Assembly: GCA_949358305.1 (NCBI GenBank)
Contig: CASHSZ010000119.1
Location: 27,501-80,000, forward strand
Length of the DNA: 52,500 nt
Direction of reading: 5' to 3'
DNA from: Strigamia acuminata
Taxonomy: Eukaryota; Arthropoda; Chilopoda; Geophilomorpha; Linotaeniidae
The notes under the pieces were generated by a model that ran no database searches, had not been told where the DNA came from, and was given only the letters and a program-made list of their open reading frames with translations. The translations under genes were made by a program, and so were the position numbers. Shown here piece after piece: positions 34,799-47,385 of this stretch (within the stretch, counting starts at the first letter, position 1; each line of letters opens with the position of its first letter).

Positions 34799-35600
34799 CT
34801 GTAGAGAAGGAATAAATTAAATTAAATTGAATTAAATCGAAGCGCGAGCGCGGTAAAACCGAAAGAAGAAGGGGTGGAGGTGAGGAAAAGAGACCGAAGG
34901 ACGAGCGAGAGGGGGGCGCTATAGTTTCACCGCACGACTCGTTGCACTATACGAATTGCCCCGAAACAAACGCCTATTTATTTCTTTATTTTTTTTTATT
35001 TATTCATTCATTCGTTAATCTCGTCCACTCGTTAAGTTTTATCAAATTCGTTAAACTCGTTCGTCCATTCGTCAAATTGGTCGTTTCGTCTAGCGACGAG
35101 AACAACGGCGACGCTAACGTTTACGCGAGTAACTCGGTGAGTTCGTGCATTCTGCGCACGCAAAACGCGAACGCGGCCAATTGACAAAATAACATTTTAC
35201 AAGTAATGGTTTAATAATTTACCTCCGTGTGCGAAGCGCGTGTCGCGTCCATTGTGTCTGTCTGTCTGATTTTGGCGAATGAACCGACGCGACGCCCGGT
35301 GATAACAATGGCGATAATGACACGCGACGTAGCATACTTCTAGCTAAACAACAATAATAATAATAATTCATTAAAAAAATAAAATGAAATAGAATAATTA
35401 AATAAACAAACAAAATAATAAATAGATAAATAAATAAATAAATAAATAAATAAGTCGAAAATAAATAAACTAGCGGCGGGACGGGCCGAGGTCAGAGATT
35501 TTGCTCCGTTCTCGCGTCTGTCTATTCCGGGTAGAGGGAGGGAGCGAACGGGCGCGCGCCGGACATCGCTCGGAATTAAAAAACGGGTAACGGGGGAAGA
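34799..35600. other. Intergenic region, no gene seen
   Basis: AT-rich with AAAT runs near 35,430. I could not support an exon, an RNA gene or a known regulatory motif. Confidence 0.5.
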
Positions 35601-36558
35601 CAGACAGTCGAAATTTGATTCCCCGGTCGTGGAATCGACTCCGCGACCCGTGCTTTAACGGTTAATTGGATTATCTTCGTCGTGACTTATCGGGATAAAA
35701 ATTTTATAGAAAATCGGCCGTATCGTATTTTATTTTCATCTTCCGAGGGTCTCGCGTCGTCGTTGTGGACGGGAGTCTTCCCGAACACGTTCGACGGGCT
35801 TCGCGAATGCTTTCAGATCGGACGCGGAACTCGGGCCCGCCGCTCGGTCGAGCGGCGCCAGTACCCGCCGAGCGGCGCGGTATCCGATCAAATAACTCCC
35901 TTGCTTCGTCACGGTCTCGGACTGGCCTTCGGGCCGGTCAAAATAACAAATAAATGAATAAATCGAAAATAGAACGCCCCCGTCCCGGCGAGACTAGGGG
36001 CGGGTGGCGTCGTTGAGCGGCGGCAGCGGCGGCGGTAGCCCCGACGACTCGCCCCGAAAATAAGCTCCCGCACCAGCATTCCTTCGTCCGTCTAAACCTC
36101 GCAGCGCGTGCGGTCGCGTGCATTCTACTCGTGTCCGGTGTGGCGATCGGTACAGAGTAAAAAAAAGATCACCCGAAAAAGAAAGACGATTAAAGTTTTA
36201 ATTCTCCGGTCGTGGAACCGACTTTGCGGTTCGTGCTTTAACCGTTAATTAGGTTATCTTCGTCGCAACTCGTCGTAATAAAAATTTCACAGAAAATCAG
36301 CCGTTTCGTATTTTATTTTCATCTTCCGGGGGTCTCGCGCCGTCGTTGTGGACGGGAGTCTTCCCGAACACGTTCGATGGGTTTTGCCGACACTTTCAGA
36401 TCGAATGCGGAACTCGGGCCCGTCGCTCGGTCGAGCGGCGCCAGTACCCGCCGAGCGGCACGGTATCCGATACCCGTCTTTTTTAAACCTCCCTTGCTTC
36501 GTCGGTCTCAGACTGGCCTTCGGGTCGGTCAAAATAAATAAATAAATAAATAAATGAA

Positions 36559-36609
<51 letters not shown>

Positions 36610-39040
36610 GTAGGTCGGGAAATAGAACGCGTTCGTCCCGGCGAATAGTGGCAGCTGGGGTCGTCGAGTGAGTGGCGGCGGCAGCGGCAACCTCGATGAC
36701 TCGCCCCGAAAATAAAGTCCCGCGTCGGCATCCCTTCGTGCGTCCTTCGTCCGTCTAATCCTCGCAGCGCGTGCGGTCGCGTGCATTCTACTCGTGTCCG
36801 ATGTAGCGACCGGTACGAGGTAAAAAAAATATCACACGAAAAAGAAAGACGATTAAAATTTTAATTCTCCGGTTGTGGAACCGACTTCGCGGTTCGTGCT
36901 TTAATCGTTAATTAGATTATCGTCGTCGCAATTTATCGGAATAAAATTTTTACGGAAAATTGACATTTCCGTATTTCATTTTCATCTTTCGGGGGTCTTG
37001 CGCCGTCATAATCGGAGCGAGTCTCGCTCGATGCGTTCGACGGACTTTGTGGGAGTTTCCAGATCGCCAGCGGAACGAGGGGCCGTGGCTCGTCCGAGCG
37101 GCGCAGTACCCGTCGAGTGGCGCGGTACCCGAGTTCTTGCATCCAACGGTGGACACATCTTTGTCGAGAGCACCTCTCGGTCTCAGACCGGCCTTCGGGC
37201 CGGTCAAAAAAAATAAACAAATAAATAAATAAATAAATAAATAAACGAGTCGGCGAATAAAGGCGGTTGGGGTCGCTGGACGGTGGCGGTGGTGGTGGCA
37301 GCGGCAACCCCGACGACTCGTCGCAAAAGATAAGCTCCCGCGCCGGCATCCGTTTGCTCGTCTAAACCTCGCAGTGCGCGTGCGGTCGCGTGCATTCTAC
37401 TCGTGTCCGACGTGGCGATCGGTACGGAGTAAAAAAAAAAAAGATCATCAGAGAAAGGAAGACGATTAAAATTTTAATTCTCCAGTCGTGGCACCGACTT
37501 TGCGGTTCGTGCTTTAACCGTTAATTAGGTTATCTTCGTTGTGGCAGATTCGAATAAAAGTTTTACAAAATAATCGTCGTTTTACATTTTTAAATCATTT
37601 CCCAGGGACCGTGTACCGTCGCAGTCGATGCGAGTCCCGGTCATCGCATCCGATAGACATTGCGGACGTTTTTCAGATCGAGACTGGAGTACCTGTTGAG
37701 TACCAAATGGCCGGTCGGTCGTTGGTGTGGTTCCGTCTCCTAAAATGTTCGTCGCCATTTTCTGTTGGTCGAGTCGCCTACCATCCAATGGTCGGTCGGT
37801 GGGTCTCGGTCTCAGACTGGCCTTCGGGCCGGTCAAAATAACAAATAAATGAATAAATCGGAAATAGAACGTCCCCGTCCCGGCCAGAATAGGGGCAGGT
37901 GGTGTCGTTGAGCGGCGTCAGCGGCAGCGACAGCCCGGACGAATCGCCCCGAAAATAAGGTCCTGCGCTGGCATCCGTTTGTTCGTTCAAACCTCGCAGC
38001 GCTCGTGCGGTCGCGTGCATTCTACTCGTGTCCGACGTGGCGATCGGTACGGAGTAAAAAAAAAAAAGATCATCAGAGAAAGGAAGACGATTAAAATTTT
38101 AATTCTCCGGTCGTGGCACCGACTTTGCGGTTCGTACTTTAACCGTTAATTAGGTTATCTTCGTCGTAATTCGTTGGAATAAAAATTTTATAGAAAATGA
38201 GCCGTTTCGTATTTTATTTTCATCTTCCGGGGGTCTCGCGCCGTCGTTGTGGACGGGAGTCTTCCCGAACACGTTCGATGGGTTTTGCCAACACTTTCAG
38301 ATCGAACTCGGGACTCGGGCCCGCCGCTCGGTCGAGCGGCGCACAGTACCCGCCGAGCGGCGCGGTATCCGATATAAAAGGACCCTTGCTTCGCCACGGT
38401 CTCAGACTGGCCTTCGGGCCGGTCAAAATAATAAATAAATAAATAAATAAATAAGTCCGAAAATGGAACGTATCCGTCCCGACGAATAGATGCGGTTGGG
38501 GTCGTTGAGCGACAGCGGCGGCAGCGGCAGCCCCGACGACTCGCCCCGAAAATAAGCTCCCTTACCGGCATTCCTTCGACCGTCTAAACCTCGCAGCATG
38601 CGTGCGGTCGCGTGCATTCTACTCGTGTCCGATGTGGCGATCGGTACGAGGTAAAAAAAATATCACACGAAAAAAGAAAGACGATTAAAATTTTAATTCT
38701 TCGGTCGTGGGACCGACTTTGCGGTCCGTGCTTTAACCGTTAATTAGGTTATCTTCGTCGTAATTCGTTGGAATAAAAATTTTATAGAAAATGAGCCGTT
38801 TCGTATTTTATTTTCATCTTCCGGGGGTCTCGCGCCGTCGTTGTGGACGGGAGTCTTCCCGAACACGTTCGATGGGTTTTGCCAACACTTTCAGATCGAA
38901 CTCGGGACTCGGGCCCGCCGCTCGGTCGAGCGGCGCACAGTACCCGCCGAGCGGCGCGGTATTTGATACCCGTCTCTGTAAAAGCAGCCGTGCTTTTTCG
39001 GTCTCAGACTGGCCTTCGGGCCGGTCAAAATAATAAATAA
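35601..39040. repeat. Six-unit tandem array with ~600-bp period
   Basis: Units begin near 35,603, 36,187, 36,847, 37,463, 38,088 and 38,690 at the anchor TTTTAATTCTCCGGTCGTGG and are 584-660 bp long. Each ends with a hairpin of type GACTGGCC-TTCG-GGCCGGTC, followed by AAAATAAATAAAT. Four units also have a stem CGCCGCTC/GAGCGGCG around a GGTC loop. Open frames on both strands are not kept in a common frame between units, so I read this as non-coding. It might be a Pol II/III RNA gene array or a plain satellite. Confidence 0.8.
36535..36612. repeat. AAAT microsatellite within the tandem array
   Basis: Pure AAAT units follow the hairpin of unit 2. Shorter versions lie at the same place in the other units. 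Confidence 0.95.
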
Positions 39041-40274
39041 ATAAGTCGAGAATGGGCCACCGCCGGCCGGTGGGGCCAATCGTCGCGGGTGGGTGGGGCA
39101 GGCAGCCAACCGTCCACCGATCGATCGATCGATTGATTGATCGACCGACCAATCAATCGGTTTTCAGATTTCGGGTTTTCACGGGTCCCAGGTTTTTCAG
39201 GTTTTTCAGATTTTTCAGATTTCAGATTTCAGATTTCAGATTTCAGATTTCACATCGAATAATGTACGGAGTCTCTTCGGTGCCATTCTCATTTTGACCG
39301 TTAAGGACAGACAGACTGCTCCTCGACCAGGACCGACTAATGCGACAACTAGACCCGTCGCCCGTCGCGCGAGCCCGCCTCATTTTTTTCGCTCGTTTAT
39401 TCACGCTTAGTTTTAAGAAAAATTTTCAAATTTTACAAATGTACACAAATAAAAAGACCGTTTACTTTTCGCTCCAATTGTTTATTCTTTATACGCCTTT
39501 ACAACTCTTACGAGAAGATAAATAGAAAGCGAGAAAATATAATCGATCAACCACGCCGTCGGCGCCTAACCCGAACCCGTAGTCCCCGCTTCGTTCTTCT
39601 CCTCCCCGTTCACGGGACGGGCCGAACACCGAACACCGAGCGCCGAGCGCTGCGCGGGCACCCGGTGGCGCAACCGGGCAACATGACGCGGCACGATTCA
39701 AAACGCCGATCGTTTATTCGTTTCATTTTATTTTGTTTCGTTTCGTTTCATTTTATTGTTTCACTTTGTTTTATTTTGTTTCATTTTTTCTTTTTAATTC
39801 GCATCGCCGAGCGTCGCGTCGCAGCGCCGTGACATCGAGGTGAACAGCGGATCAAGCTTTTTCCCGCCATTGTTGTGCCCTTCTCCTTCTTCGCGACGCA
39901 CACGCGTACATATATCGGTTCGCTGGACTCCGTAGAGTGGGAAAAACAAACAAACAAACAAACAAAAAAAAAACGAACAAACGAGTAAGTAAGGCTATCC
40001 AATCGCATTATTTCTTAAAAAAAAAACAAACAAACGAGAGAAGAAACGGAACGGGCGAATAAAAACGGCGTGCCATGCGGGACAGCGTGCGTGAGCACGG
40101 AGGAGGGGGGAAACCCCGTCGATATCAAACGACTAGATTCAACGTTGGTTTTGTGGTTACTACTCGCGGCGCTATTATTTGTCCGTCCGTTCGTCCGTTA
40201 ATCGGTCTAATGAATTAACCAATTAATTGATTAAACGACCAATTCGTTTATAAGTAGGCGATTGATCGACGAAA
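39041..40274. other. Intergenic region with short tandem runs, no gene seen
   Basis: Contains GATC/GATT and TTTCAGA runs (about 39,117-39,250), AAAC runs near 39,950, and GC-rich stretches. It should hold the promoter of the plus-strand gene at 40,275, but no core element is clear. Confidence 0.5.
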
Positions 40275-41574
40275 ATGGACGACGAGCAACGAGGAGTGGG
40301 CGAAGAACGGACGGGAGTGAACCCCGAGGGCGGAGGTGTCACGGAGACCCACGCGGAAACAGGCGCCGAGGAGGTGGTGCACGTTTTGTCGTCGCCGAAC
40401 GGAACAGCGGGAACCGAGAGCGCGGACCCGGGCGCCAGCCAGTCGTTTCCGAGCACGTTGTCCGGATTGGAAGGTGTACGCAAACCCCGTCCAATGTAAG
40501 TACCACGGCGCGACCGGGTTCGTGCGGGATACCATTTACATTCGTTTTCGTTTTTCGATAGACGACTCGACAGCGACAACGACGACGACAGCGACAATGG
40601 CAATGGCAACAACGGCGGTGGCGGCGACAACGGCAACGGCGGCAACGAAGCCAACGACGGCAACAGCGGCGGTGACGGGGCAACGGGGCGCGAGGTCGAA
40701 GCCATGCAAGCCAAGATCAACACCCTGGAAGTTGAACTGGAAGAATTGAGGTCGAACCTCGCCAACCACGGCGAAAGACTGGGGGCTCTCGAGGCGATGC
40801 TCCCAGTCCCTCCCAGCGGGTCGCAGTCGCAACAAACAGACTTTGGCTCCTACGACTCTGCGAAGGTGAGCAACGGCGCCCGCCCGTGTCGTCGATTCAC
40901 TCGTTTTTTCTTCTTCTTCTTCTTCTTCTTCGTTCAGGACAAGCCCGTTCGCAGCAGGGTGGGGATGTGTTGGCTGTGCCGCAGGAAGCGCGCGAACTAC
41001 GCCTACGACGACGACGACGGCGACGGCGACGACGACGACGGCGATGGGGGCGGATGGAAACCGGCTGGCCCACTCAAGGACATTGGCGATCACTGGCGGA
41101 GTGTGCACACCGTAGCCAGAGACTTTGAGGCGGCCAGGCAATTGCTGCGCGGCCACATCGGCACATTCGACGGCTTTTGCCAGGTACGTATGTATGCATG
41201 TGTTTCCTCGCGCGGTCTCTCGGTGTCGTCGCTGAACAAATCGTATGTTTTTGTTTTTTTTGTTTTTTTTACCCGACAGGAACTGTTTTCGACGACGGAG
41301 CACGCGTCCGACTGCCCTTTGTGCGACACGCAGCCGGATGACCTGAGGCAACATCTTTGGACGAAACATAAATTTTACGTACCGATCGCGACGATAAGGT
41401 CGAGCATCGACCAAAGGGGATGCGACGAACCGAAACTACCGGCGCCGAAACGCCCGGCGCCGCAACGTGTCCCGGATCAACCGAAACGACGAAAGGGCGA
41501 GGCAGAAAAGAAGGTGAAAGAAAAACGCCTCGGTTTATTCGTTCGTTCATTGATTATTTTAATTTTTTATTCAC

Positions 41575-41660
<86 letters not shown>

Positions 41661-43276
41661 ACACACACACACAGGTAGTCATCCCAGTAGAACAAAGCAA
41701 CTTGGACCTGATGAAGGAAGGGTACACGAAGTGGATGTCGAACGTGCGTGACTGACTCGCGTCGAGGACTCGATCAATCTATCGATCGAATTGACTCGTT
41801 CGTTTTCTTTTTCAGGAAGCCATCGACATGGTGCAACAACGCCCGGTGCTGGATCTCCTCTTCGGAAAGGACAAAGTCAGGGGCTTGTTTTCCATGCCCG
41901 CTTCTTTCCCTTCCCCGCGTCCCTCTCCTCTCGCTGGTACCTTTCGCATTGCCCCCGCTGCTGCAACTGCTCTTCGCACCGCCGAGCAACGCGCCAAATC
42001 CGCCGCCGAGCAACGCGCCAAATCCGCCGCCGAGCAACGCGCCAAATCCGCCGCCGAGCAACGCGCCAAATCCGCCGCCGAGCAACGCGCCAAATCCGCC
42101 GCCGAGCAACGCGCCAAATCCGCCGCCGAGCAACGCGCCAAATCCGCCGCCGAGCAACGCGCCAAATCCGCCGCCGAGCAACGCGCCAAATCCGCCGCCG
42201 AGCAACGCGCCAAATCCGCCGCCGAGCAACGCGCCAAATCCGCCGCCGAGCAACGTGCCAAACCCACCACCGAGCAACGCGCCAAATCTACTGTTGTTGC
42301 CGCTAAACACGCCGGATCCATTAAACGTGCAGACGACAATAGCAACAGCAGCAGCAGCAGCGGCGGCGACGACGACGGCGCCGAGGACAGTGGTGCCGAC
42401 CTCTTCACCGGCGCCCGCCCCGATCGTGGTGCCGGTGCCGGTGCCACCAGCAAGTCCCGAGAATACGACGTCGACCTCTCGCGCGATCCCATCACCGTAC
42501 GCGGCTTCACTTTCGTGCGTAGTCGGGTACCCGGCATCCCGCTCGTCCGCGACGACGACGATGATGAGGAACGCGCTCGCCGCGAAGTCCGCAAGAAGAA
42601 CCGCGCGAAGGTAGAGTGCGAAGGCCAAATGATCCGCGCACAGAGTCGCGAGATACAGCGTCGGCGAGAAAGTGAGTTCGAACTCGAACACGCCGAACAC
42701 GAGCCCTCGCCCGGGCACAGTCGCGGCACCGGGTCGCGGTCGCGGTCGCGGTCGCGGTCGCAATCGCGGTCGCAGTCGCAGTCGCGGTCGCAGTCGCAGT
42801 CGCGGTCGCGGTCGCGATCGCAGTCGCGGTCGCGGTCGCAGTCGAAGGAGTCGCGATCGAAGGAGTCGCGATCGAAGGAGTCGCAGTCGCAGTCGTGGTC
42901 GCAGTCGCGGTCATCTTCTTCGCGGCCGTTTTCGCAACCGTTCAAGGTAAGAAACGAAAAATCTCGTCCCGTATTGTCTCGTTTTTCTTTCTTTCTTTCT
43001 TTCTTTCTTTCTCGTATCCGTTCACAAATTCGCTCGTTTCAAATTTCAGACGTCCCTGTATCGCCACGATCGGAGTGGTGCCGCTGGCTCCAAGGCAACC
43101 GGTTGCGACAGTATCTACTGTCTCGGGGTGGCCGACCCGCGGATCAAATGCTCCGAGTGTTTATGCTCGGTGCACGAAGAGTGCGTGGGGCGGCCGTGGA
43201 CCAAACGACTCGGCCGAAGCGAAGGTTTTGTCTGCAGCGGTTGTCGCGACGAACCCCTCTGCTCCAAACTGCGGTA

Positions 43277-43323
<47 letters not shown>

Positions 43324-43877
43324 CGGTGTTGATCGTTTTTCGTTCGTCGAACTAATCCCGAATTTCTCTCGCAGGTGCTCCGTCTACACGACCAAAGAGG
43401 GCCTGGCCCGCAAAGAGCACGCTTGCTACCGGCACATCGCGAATGTCCTCCGAGGCGAGTCGGCGAGTTGGCGGATGAGCGCGTTTAAAGGGACCACCAG
43501 CGCGCGAGAAGACCTGGTGACGGACCAACACGAGGCGTTGATCAGAGACAAGGCGGTGGTACGGGTTAACGAATCGTTCGCTCGTTCGTTTGTTTGTTCG
43601 CTCGTTTAAATTTCCATTCACGTTTCAGAGTCGATGGCTGGTTCGCAAGATCGAGGGTCTCTACGAAGCGGAGGTCGGTTTGCTTCCACCGAAAGGCATT
43701 CCCCGCATGCCGCCGGATCGTCTCGCGACGATAGTGCCCAAGGTCCTGGTCCCGGAGTACATGGTCCGGTTGATCGCGGCAACGGAGGATATCGACCGAG
43801 ACCACGCGGAGTTTCTATTGGAATACTGTGACCGTCCGCCGTATGCACTCGACGACCGGAGCTTCGAGTCGGTGTGA
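40275..43877 (+). CDS. Chromatin-type protein: coiled coil, two C2H2-like fingers, 8-residue repeats, RS stretch, PHD-like finger
   Basis: Nine exons: 40275-40495, 40562-40865, 40938-41183, 41280-41513, 41675-41743, 41816-42946, 43050-43273, 43375-43558 and 43629-43877. All have GT/AG borders and consistent phase; 953 residues. Order: acidic Asn/Gly/Asp-rich start; a short coiled coil (INTLEVELEELRSNL); finger 1 CWLC...HWRSVH (about residues 184-231); finger 2 CPLC...HLWTKH (about 269-287). Thirteen AEQRAKSA-type repeats occupy about 415-519, then an Arg/Ser stretch about 662-733. A PHD-like finger (about 754-800) has the order C-x4-C, C-x2-C, H-x2-C, C-x2-C. A conserved-looking C-terminal domain follows. 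The finger pair matches the small proteins at 5.6 and 8.0 kb in layout (GDHW..., ARQLLRGH between the fingers). PHD fingers usually read histone tails, so a nuclear chromatin role is inferred. AATAAA lies at 44,343. Confidence 0.75.
41576..41658. repeat. TC microsatellite in intron 4
   Basis: An ~80-bp TC run followed by CACACA directly before an acceptor. It probably serves as an over-long polypyrimidine tract. Confidence 0.95.
41984..42295 (+). repeat. 24-bp coding minisatellite, 13 units
   Basis: The unit GAGCAACGCGCCAAATCC plus GCCGCC is repeated 13 times. The first 11 are almost perfect, the last two degenerate. In the gene's frame it encodes AEQRAKSA. None of the six frames contains a stop within the unit. 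Confidence 0.95.
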
Positions 43878-44135
43878 GCGAGCGAGCGAGCGAGCGAGCG
43901 ACCGACCGACTTAGAACGACCGACCGACCGACCGACCAACCGACTTAGAACGAACGACCGACCAACCGACTTAGAACGACCGACCGACCGATTGACCGAC
44001 CGACCGACCGACCGACTTAGAATGACGCGAGCTGGACAGGCAGACAGCGAGCGAGCGAGGTGGACGACCGAACGCGCGAGCGACATCGACGACGTCGTCC
44101 GCGACCTATTTATTTATTTTTTTTATTTATTTTTT

Positions 44136-44214
<79 letters not shown>

Positions 44215-44603
44215 TTTTTCTCCATTCGTTCATTCATTCGTTCACCCATTCATTTATTTATTTATTTGTTTATGTATACATACATACATACATATACACA
44301 TGTATATATATACATTTTGTTGTTGTGTTATCTGCTCTCTCGAATAAATCAGCGAGTAAACCACACGCCTCGCCTCTCTCTCTCTTCATTTCTTCTCAAA
44401 AACGTTCAAATCAACCTACGAGGTTGAAACAAACAAAAAAGAAAGAAACCCGAAGTAAAGTAAAGTAAAGTAAAGTAAAGTAAAGTAAAGTAGAGTAGAG
44501 TAGAGTAGAGTAGAGTAGAGTAGAGTAGAGTAGAGTAGAGTAAAATAGAGCACTCGAACCGAAAGCGACGAAATTCTAGACGACCACGAGGACGCTTTAT
44601 CTT
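43878..44603. repeat. 3' flank: GACC, ATTT and AGTAA/AGTAG repeats, poly(A) signal
   Basis: CGAC/GACC runs follow the stop, then a ~110-bp ATTT tract (about 44,110-44,218). AATAAA at 44,343-44,348 is the likely polyadenylation signal of the PHD gene. An AGTAA/AGTAG pentamer run lies at about 44,455-44,540. Confidence 0.8.
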
Positions 44604-44836
44604 CGGCCCCGGGTGGCCGAGCGAGTAGAGTGACCTACCGCACGGAGCTGGTGACCGAGAGTTCGAGTCCCGCTCTCCCGACTTTCCGTTTCTCCGAAAT
44701 TATTCGGTAACATCTCTTTCTTTCTTCGTAATTACTCGTTATCGTACTAGTGGTTTATTAATACATTCTCATGGGCAATACTCTCCCGCAAGACCCGCGG
44801 GAGGGGGGGTCGAAGGTATCGGCCCTTCTTTATTTT
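44604..44836 (+). mobile_element. tRNA-like SINE, copy 2
   Basis: Box A-like GGCCGAGCGAGTAG, box B AGTTCGAGTCC (about 44,660), then a hairpin with CCCGCAAGACCCGCGGG, ending CGGCCCTTCTTTATTTT. About 60 bp upstream are also similar to copies 3 and 5. Confidence 0.7.
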
Positions 44837-45017
44837 ATTTCACTTTATTTTCATTATTTTTTTTTTTCTATTTATTTTTTTTATTTCCACCCATTTATCT
44901 ATTTATTCATTTATTCATTCGCGTCTCTCTTTCGTTCATTTGGCCAAAGTGAAGTAGAATAGAGTACTCGAATTGGGGCCGACACAATTCCAAGCCACTA
45001 CGAGGGCGGTTTATCTT

Positions 45018-45244
45018 CGGCCCCGGGTGGCCGAGCGGGTAGGGTGACCTGCCGCACGGAGACGTGGACCGAAAGTTCGAGTCCCGCTCCCGCCGACTTT
45101 TCATTTCACCGATGTTTTCTCAGAAACCCTTCTTCTATGATTGATTTGTTACAAATGAGTACTTTACTAACGCATTCTCATGAATACTACTCTCTCGCAA
45201 GACCCGCGGGAGGGGGGGTCGAAGGTATCGGCCCTTCTTTATTT
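45018..45244 (+). mobile_element. tRNA-like SINE, copy 3
   Basis: In tandem with copy 2, about 414 bp downstream and in the same orientation, with shared flanks. Copies 2 and 3 share the CGCAAGACCCGCGGG hairpin variant. They probably arose by local duplication. Confidence 0.7.
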
Positions 45245-45701
45245 TATTCGACCTCCCTCCTCTCGTTCTTTTATTTTATTTCATTCCACTTTTTTATTTT
45301 ATTTATTTTTTTTACTTATTTCTTTCCATTCTTCTCTCTTTTTATTCATTCATTCATTCATTCATTCATTCATTCATTCATTCATTTATTTGGTTCGTTT
45401 TGTTTTTATAAATACAGTCCGCGTCGTCAGGTGCCGCTCTACAGAGTTTGCGCCGCAGCAAAACAACACCCATTCCTACCTTTGACCCCGCTCGACGGCG
45501 TCATTCAATCCGCACGCACCATCGTCGAAAAAGAAAGAAAAAGAAACGAGAAACGAGAAATAAACCAATAAAGAAAGACGAGCCAGCCGACCGACCAACT
45601 TTCCCGGTTCGTGTTTATTAATTTATTAATCAATTAATTGATTAATTGATTGGTTGGCTAAACGACCGTTTCGTCCGTTCGTTCGTTCGTTCGTTTAAGC
45701 C
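45245..45701. other. Simple-repeat region, 5' flank of the transposase gene
   Basis: TTCA units (about 45,344-45,385), TTAA/ATTG runs, and a GTTC run immediately before the ATG. AATAAA-like hexamers near 45,563 have no assigned gene. Confidence 0.5.
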
Positions 45702-47301
45702 ATGACGGACGGTTTCCCCAAAACGGACGCGGGCGCGCGCGTGTGGGTCGCCGCGACGACGTCGTACCGGCAGGACGTCGGTTTCGCCGGCGGGACGCCC
45801 GGCTACTGCGGTCGCTGCGTGCCGAGCAGCTCGGAGTTCGATTACTTCGAGGAGCTGTTCGGCGAGGCGGCCCGTTTCATCGTGACCGCGACGAATCGAG
45901 CCATCCGGAGAGAGGCGAGAGAGGAGGAAATGGCGCGAGCGCAGGTGCCGAGAAAAAAACAACGGTGACGATCCGCGACACTCACTCTCACGCTCGTTTT
46001 CGTTTTCGTTTTCGTTCTAGGTGCTCGCCGCGTCGCGGCCACGGCCACGAGGTCCAAAGTCCAGACGAACGACGGCGGCGACGACGACGACGACTGCTGC
46101 CGGTGGGAGCGTCGTGGCCGTTGCCGGTGGCAGCGGCACCCGACCCGGGGCGCGGTGCGCGGACCTGAGGGTGCGCCTCACCGCGGGCGACCGGGGGGCG
46201 GCCGACGCGGCCGCTCGACGACAATTAGCCCTTCCTCCCCTTCCTCCTCCTCCTCCTCCTCCTCCTCCTCCTCCTCCTCTTCCTCGGCAGAGGGCACGTG
46301 GGCCGGTTCGACCCCTGGCGCTGGACGAGCTGTACGCGTACCTGGGCATTCTCGTGCTCACCGGTTACAACCGACAGCCCGAACTGCGCCACTACTGGCA
46401 GGGCGACAGGCCCGGCGATCTCGGCGCGCCGGCCGTCCGACGAGCGATGACGCGCCAACGGTTCGAAGAGGTTTCGCGTTATCTCCACTACAGCACGCAG
46501 CCGTCGTACCAGCGGCTGCGCGTTGGCGGGTCGGCGGCCGGCTCCGACGGCGGCAGCACGACGGGAGAGAGGGCGGCGTTCTTGAAGGAACGCGAACGAG
46601 ACGACGGCACGACGAAAGTCCGTTTGTTCGCCGATCTGGTGAACAAGCGCTTTCGCGCGTGCCGCGAGCCCAGCCAAACTCTCTGCGTCGACGAATCGAT
46701 GATCGCCTACCGGGGTCGATCGGAGATGAAGGTGCGTGCGGGGGTCGCCCTCCGATCTCGTTTTTCTCTAACGTTCGTTCTTTCTTTCTTTCTTTCTTTC
46801 TTTCTTTAACGTTCTTCCCAGGTCCGTCAACCGGCCAAGCCCATCAAATGGGGCTTCGAGTTGTTCACACTATGCGACGCGGGCACCGCCTACGTGCTGA
46901 ACGACGAGGCGCACATCGGCAAACGCGCCAAAATGTTCTTCGACCCGGACGAGGAGCCGGAGCCAGAGTGAGTCACTTCGTCGTCGCTGTTTCTCTCCTT
47001 CGTTCTCACAATTCCTTCTTTTTCTTTTCTCTTTTTTTCGTTTCCAGGTACCCGGGCAGCATCATCGGACGCATCGTCGTCTACGTCGCCAGGCACTACC
47101 TCGGCAAAGGGCACACGATTGCGTGCGACAATCGATTCACGTCCGCCGTGCTGTTCGAGCACCTCTTTGCCCGCCACAACACAATGGCCGTCGGGACGCT
47201 GCGGTCCAACGCGGCCCAAATGCCGCCCGACCTCCCGGACCCCAAGCGGTACCGAGCCAACGCGAGAGGTAAACCGCCCGCTCGCTCTTCGCATCGTCGG
47301 C

Positions 47302-47385
<84 letters not shown>

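Noticed and set aside
35682-39033. A tandem array of 60-138-residue protein genes (frames starting MHATAR or MSRF)
   Set aside because: Frames shift between units, starts and stops are not conserved, and the parts most alike between units are hairpins rather than codons.
41774-42763. Minus-strand frame with repeated GGGFGALL and plus-strand frame with PPSNAPNP
   Set aside because: Shadow frames of the stop-free 24-bp repeat; only the AEQRAKSA frame joins the flanking exons in phase.
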